Part shown: one piece after another, positions 59,162-64,000 of the stretch
Numbering within the stretch: the first letter of the stretch is position 1
How the letters are laid out: the number at the start of each line of letters is the position of its first letter
NCBI GenBank assembly: GCA_963969595.1
Contig: OZ018416.1
Location: forward strand, 23,080,065 to 23,144,064
DNA from: Neckera pumila
Lineage: Eukaryota > Streptophyta > Bryopsida > Hypnales > Neckeraceae
Length of the DNA stretch: 64,000 bases
Direction of reading: 5' to 3'
Notes under the pieces: model-generated
The model's database searches: none
Told to the model about the DNA's origin: nothing
Seen by the model: the letters and a program-made list of their open reading frames with translations, nothing else
Program-made: the position numbers and the translations under genes

Positions 59162-60313
59162 GTGTGTAGATTAAGACTATGAAGGACAACCTATTGTCTC
59201 CATTTCAGTGCTATAGAATTTCGGTGTATCACTCAAAGATTATTGAGTGTTTTAGAATTTTGGATTCTTATCATTCTGCTATTATGTAGCAGAGAACCAA
59301 AATCTGATTTTAAATAGAAAATAGCAGTAGGACTAATATAGTGTTTCATAATGATAGCAAAGTTCTTAGACTATTAGGTAGAATGAACTATGGGATTCAC
59401 AGGAAGGTAATAGAAACAATGTCTTTGAAGTACTTCAATCAACAATAGGGACAAACTTAGGGAAGGAAAATTACAGAGCTTGTAGAATCAAACTGTTGCA
59501 TCACCCTTGAGAAGGACTCTCATACTCTACACTTCACATAGTGCGGTGAGTGAGAATTCATCTCAAGGGAGATGCTAGAATTTGGTTCTATGATTTCCGT
59601 GCTTTTCCTTTCCTGAATTTGTCCTTGTTGTTGACTGAAGGTAATCGTATTAGTGAAGTACAGGTTACAAATCAGGTAGTCAATATATGACATCTTCATT
59701 GCTCGTGATAGTCATGCAGTTAGAAGCTTAAAGAAATGAGGACTTGGTGATTGAAGAATGAAGTGGATGTTGAGCTTTGACCTAGATCTGGGCACAAATA
59801 GTGAAGAAACAAAAACATCCAAACATTGCTCTAAGGACATTCATAAATGATCCTTGAAATTGCAGCGTGTGGAGTGTGATTTCTGAGAGTCCTAAGGTGG
59901 CGTTTGAATGATTTGTTTCTACACTATTTGTGCCTTGATCTAGACCAAAGTTTAGCATCCACTTCATTCTTTAATCACCATGCATTTGTCTTTTTAAGCA
60001 ATCTATTTGTAGTGTCTAACATGGGCGATGATGATATCATATTTGATATTTTGCTACCATGAGTGTAATGGTAGGCAATGCTTCTATTGGATTCTGTTAG
60101 GCAATGCATTCATCCAACATTTACATGTATATGTGATGACAATTTTCAATCAATAATATTTCATATCGCAAATGGTACATGACATTTCCGAGTTTTTCAT
60201 TTGCAAACTTGTTTTGGATGTCATTGCATTCCATTTTAGTATTTTACGTGTTGCATACCTGAAATTCTTCTTTGTTTTTCACTTATGTGCTTCCAAAGAT
60301 GCCTATGTCATTG
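59162..60313. other. Intergenic, no supported gene
   Basis: AT-rich sequence. Nearly the same sequence appears on opposite strands near 59760-59800 (ATTGAAGAATGAAGTGGATG, then TTTGACCTAGATCTGGGCAC) and near 59935-59985 (TGATCTAGACCAAAGTTTAG, then CATCCACTTCATTCTTTAAT). This forms an inverted repeat with arms about 50 bp long and about 130 bp apart, possibly a small foldback element. Confidence 0.4.
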
Positions 60314-60741
60314 CACTAGTAGAAAAACAAGGATATGTAACCACTCATTCAATGACTAGGTGTCTACTATGACTGAATCGTGACTGCAAGAACCAAGATT
60401 CGGCTTGCACCCTGTAGGTACTAGGTCCAGAGTCATTATGTAGTCATTCAACATGTGGGTGGATGGCAGTGGGATGAAATCTGGCCCTGAAAGGAGGCAA
60501 TGAACATATTTTGTTGAAGACTCCGGGACAGAAAGATCTCATGGCACGGGATCAGTCATTTGTCAGGAGCAGAGCTCCGGCTTTCATCGATGAATGACTC
60601 GCAGATGACTCGATTTTCCCTCAAGCAATTTAGAACGTGTAATTTAAAGTTTTTTGGGGGGAGATAATTATAATTGAGGGATTGAGACTTCGATTCATCT
60701 CCGAACGTGTGTGCAGTTATTTCTTTTATGAGTACGCCGGT
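60314..60741 (+). mobile_element. CACTA-type left terminus (partial)
   Basis: CACTAGTAGAAAAACAAGG at 60314 has the form of a CACTA left end. Within the next 300 bp, ATGACT, GTCATTCA and related strings recur, as expected of subterminal repeats. No matching right end is seen before element D starts at 60742, so D probably inserted into it or the right end lies beyond the window. Confidence 0.45.
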
Positions 60742-63700
60742 TGTCGGAACATGAAAATCTAGTTTTACTATATTAAAATATAAATGAAGGAATAATATTC
60801 TTCTTAGTAGTTAATTTTTTTGATTTGTAGATAGTTGTAGACCGTCTAATGTTTAGAACCGGAAACCGGGAATGGACTGATCAGGAATTAGAGTAAAGGC
60901 TAATTGAATGTACCGGAAATAAGGAACCGGAATTATACTTTGCTTAGACCAGGTCAGGAAAGGGAAAACAGGACACCGCCTTCCAACGGTGACCTACTTA
61001 GCCCTAGGGAACAAGGGACACATTCTAATCATTAGTTAACGGGAATCCTAAACGGGCAGGATTAACAGGCAAGGCCTTAATTAGGGTAATTACTAAGGGC
61101 TGCTGAGATTGGCTCTTTTAGATCCTATCTGTCCAAAGGTTGGTCACTTGTGATTTCCTGCCCTGACGGAGAATTATACAGGGTACGCGATTACTAATTT
61201 CCGGTCTGAAGAGGTAGTATTGGTGTGTTGAGTTGACACGACTGCAGGCGAGAGTGCTGGAAGGTTATTGAGAGAGAGAGAAGGTTGTTGGTGCCGGAGC
61301 TTAGAGTTAATACCTTCCATCTGAAAGGAGAGAGAGGGGGTGAGCCGTGAGGATCACTAGTCGTACCAATACCCAATAGTAGACCGGTTCTCTTTGATCG
61401 ACGGGAGATATGGCCGCAAGTCACAGCAGAGGAGCAACCATCTCGCTGCGCTACGTGACGCCGCGATTGCCCAAGGATGACAAGGAGATGGCGGATCTGA
61501 AGGAGGACTTGGAACAAATGGGATGCGCCGGCTTCCTGATTAGACTGTGGGATTTCCAGAGTGAAGCAATAGTGGCGGAGTTGAGCTCGGGAGCACCATC
61601 TCAGGCCGCGACAATGATCCGTGCGAAACCCAAGAAGTGGACGGCGGAGATGTGGAGAAAGGTGTACCGGTTCGACCGGGAGGACAAAGGCAGCGCATCC
61701 CGAAAGGACCAATTCACGGTGGGTAAGTTTCATACCTCCATTAGCAAGAAGGATGGGTTCGCGGTTACCGATTGTGTCAATGAGAGAGAGAGGCGTTTAC
61801 TGCATTACGTCTTGGCTATTCTTAACCCGGAAAGGCCAAGCCGGGTCTCTCTGACACTCGCCAACATAGTCTTTGGCACGCTGTCAGGAGACCGGAAGGT
61901 AGATTGGGGTTTAGTAATTCAGGACCAAGTGTTGAAAATGGTCAACAATGTCGGGAAGGCTAAGCCTTCCGCCATCTGTCCGTTCCTTTATCACCTATAT
62001 AATTCGGAGGAGGTGATGACAAAAGAGGAAGAGATAGAGTATGAGGCAGCCGCAGCATTAGTAGAATTTGAGGTCCCTGACTTAGATCAGGAGACCGGAA
62101 ACGAGGAAGAGTCCTCCGATGAAGACAATGAGGATGAGTCTGATGAAGAGGAGGACAAGAGTGAGGCTGAGGACAAGGGTGAGGAAACGAGAGGAAAGAA
62201 TCCGGTAGAGAGAGAACAAACCAAGAATACCGATCCAGTCTGGGGGAAAGAGCCTTTGGACAGGATCACCAGAGATCTGAGTGATTTCAGAAAACGATAC
62301 GCGGTGGTACAAGGTGCAATGCAGGCCATCTGTCAAACGGTGGGCGTTGACCACCCAGCACAAGCCTTGACTCGGGTGATCCGGCTCAACCGGGAGAAGG
62401 AGAAGAATGACAACAAGGAGGAATTGGTGAAGCTTTCCGGCCAAGTGGCCGCTCTTAAACAAGAGTTGCGCCAGAAAACGGAAGAGGCGGAGTTAGAGAG
62501 GACGTTCTCCAAGCAGACGAAGGATACCCTTTCCCGAATCCGGAAATTTATCACCCATCTGGGTGAAGTGGTCAACAAGGCTAACTTGTTTGACCAACAA
62601 GTGATGACGGAGGGAAGACAGCTGCACTAGAAGCTCCTATTGGCGATGATCACTTACCATAAGAAGATGGAGTCGACGTTGGAGCAGCTGCGAGAAGTTA
62701 TGCGTGAGATGAATCCTCACAGTGTGCCTGTGCCGAGACCGGAACCAGATCACGAGCCAGTTCAGCAGTCAGTAGCAGAAGACACGGGTAAAGGTGAGAC
62801 TTCTCACGAACAACCTGCTTTACCTGTACCTGAGGAGCACCAGGAAACCAAGACAAGTCAGGAGCAGCAGACCGAGGTGGAAAGCACCAAGGTACCCGAC
62901 CCAATTCCGGAGGATGACGATTTGGAGATTACAAAGGTGACGGCACCGAATCCAGCCAAGGCACAGGGACCGGAAATCGGACCAGGAGGATCTACACCAG
63001 AGGAGGGAACTAAGACGAAGAATATCAACAGTCTCTCCCCCTCCAAGTCTTCTCCCAAGACTCCGGGGAAGAAGGTGCAGTTCGGCGAGACCGAGAAGAT
63101 GACGACCCTGATGCAGTCCATGGTGAAGACGAAGGCTAGAGCCGGTCGCGGGACTTCATCAGGATCACCCAGTAAAGGTATGATCAGGAAACCGGTTGGA
63201 GGAGAGGCAACACCTCAGAGCAAAGTGGCCAGACCTGCTCCAGTCCCCCAGAAGAGAAAGGTTCCTGAGCCACCGGCGGCTAAGAAGAAATTCATCAGGG
63301 CTCAGGAAGAGGAAGAAGACGAAGAGGATTCCGATGATGAGGAAGAGGAATCCGAGTCCGATGAGGATTCTGAACCATATTCAGATCCCGATCAGGCTCT
63401 GGCAGAGACCCGAGCAACAAAGGTGAAGGCAGCCAGAGAGAAGGCCAAAGTCCGGTCTAAGCAAATGGCGAGACAGCAGACCGGAAAGAAGCCCGTGGCC
63501 CGGAAGGTACCAGCGAAGGCGGGGTTTTCTCCAGTTAAAAAGACTAGAAAGTAGGTGAAGATTATGGCAGTGATTGCAGGGCTACATGCTTAGATTTTTG
63601 ACAAGTAGTTGACTTGGAATATTTTTAGTAAAAGGAGTTAGGACTCAAGTAGTTGAGTCCGGATTTTTAGGATCTAAGATCCACATTAAGTGGAAACTTT

Positions 63701-64000
63701 TTGATTGTAGCTTAGGTTGCCTAAAATTGACAGGAAGTTAGGAATAAAACGTGTCATTCTTCTTGCTGTTTTGGGCCTTAGGCGCTTTTTGAGTTTGAAG
63801 GGCAGTTTAGTATTTGAAGGCGGATTTTAGGTTGAATCCGGGTAGCATTTTCATACTTTGTATTCCCAGTTTTTTTCTGCAAATGCCATTGAAGTTATTC
63901 AATTCACAAATCGTGAGCTGTACCTTTTAGCACTTGTCCGTGTTATTGTAAGAGCAGTGAGATCGTGCAGAGTGGGTAAGGAGGAAGTGATACCCGGATA
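60742..64000 (+). mobile_element. Element D: TGT-start element, runs off the window
   Basis: TGTCGGAACATGAAAATC at 60742 lines up with the starts of A (TGTGGGAACACG) and C (TGTCGCAACCAG). The preceding 5 bp are CCGGT, so a matching CCGGT just past the 3' end is predicted beyond 64000. The layout is the same as in A-C: leader, ATTATACA at 61173, ORF 61410-63554, then 3' sequence. Its right end is not visible, so it may be a single unit or the left repeat of a longer retrotransposon. Confidence 0.65.
61410..63554 (+). pseudogene. Element D ORF, one internal TAG
   Basis: ATG at 61410 (MAASHSRGATISLRYVTPRL) opens a frame of 715 codons to TAG 63552-63554, broken only by TAG at 62628-62630 (after EGRQLH). 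The ATG at 62640 is in the same frame, so this is one protein, not two genes. The N-terminal domain has WTAEMWRKVYRF, SKKDGFAVTDCVNERERRLL, RPSRVSLTLANIVFGTLSGD and RKVDW. An acidic Glu/Asp linker follows (about residues 235-265), then a coiled coil (NREKEKNDNKEELVKLSGQV) and a long Pro/Lys/Glu-rich tail with a second acidic run near 63310-63380. It is the best-preserved diverged copy and useful for finding conserved residues. Confidence 0.75.

Noticed and set aside
62640..63554. Separate gene starting at ATG 62640 in element D
   Set aside because: It is in the same frame as the upstream ORF and separated only by one TAG; the other copies are continuous across this point.

Overview
The window looks like nuclear DNA of a land plant, probably a non-flowering lineage with a repeat-rich genome. 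The evidence is one intron-rich gene for a plant-type CW zinc-finger protein, GT-AG introns with AT-rich interiors, plant-style CACTA and PIF/Harbinger-like MITEs, and otherwise AT-rich, gene-poor sequence full of decayed transposon genes. The species cannot be named from sequence alone.

Layout. 1-12.8 kb: decayed repeats, including a SWIM zinc-finger pseudogene (624-1360), a 2.1 kb element bounded by GGGTGGATCACT inverted ends (1533-3628), the right end of a CACTA-like element (end at 5349) and a broken ORF cluster (5.6-7.3 kb). 12.8-19.8 kb, minus strand: the only intact gene, an 11-coding-exon CW zinc-finger gene whose exon phases all agree and give 1479 codons plus stop. 21.07-21.42 kb: a 348 bp foldback CACTA MITE with a TTT duplication. 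22.8-23.5 kb: a hAT transposase remnant. 24.2-30.7 kb, minus: a DUF7869-like transposon gene split by element A. 32.5-48 kb: AT-rich DNA with element C (39036-42330), a PIF-type MITE (37548-37755) and a tRNA-like SINE candidate. 48-59.2 kb, plus: a decayed multi-exon gene with an NGQH (ParB/sulfiredoxin-like) motif, split by element B. 60.3-64 kb: a CACTA-type left end, then element D running off the window.

The most unusual content is elements A-D. A (25630-29280), B (53357-56972, minus) and C (39036-42330) are 3.3-3.65 kb units that start TGT and end ACA and are flanked by perfect 5-bp duplications (ACCGT, ATAGC, AATAC). Removing A or B with one duplication copy restores the host exon's reading frame. 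Each carries one long ORF for the same unfamiliar protein: a conserved N-terminal domain, an acidic/basic linker, a predicted coiled coil and a basic C-terminus. No LTR pair, reverse transcriptase or transposase is visible. They behave either like solo LTRs of a retrotransposon with giant ORF-bearing LTRs, or like an undescribed TGT...ACA DNA element. Premature stops in their frames are nearly all TAG, and A/B comparison shows CAG changed to TAG or CAA, the expected result of C-to-T decay at CHG sites.

A second unexplained signal is a 19-bp palindrome, TTAACTYGRNNYRAGTTAA, repeated about 20 times. It lies in introns and flanks of the DUF7869-like and NGQH genes and is absent from the CW gene introns. 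One copy carries a paired change that preserves the dyad.
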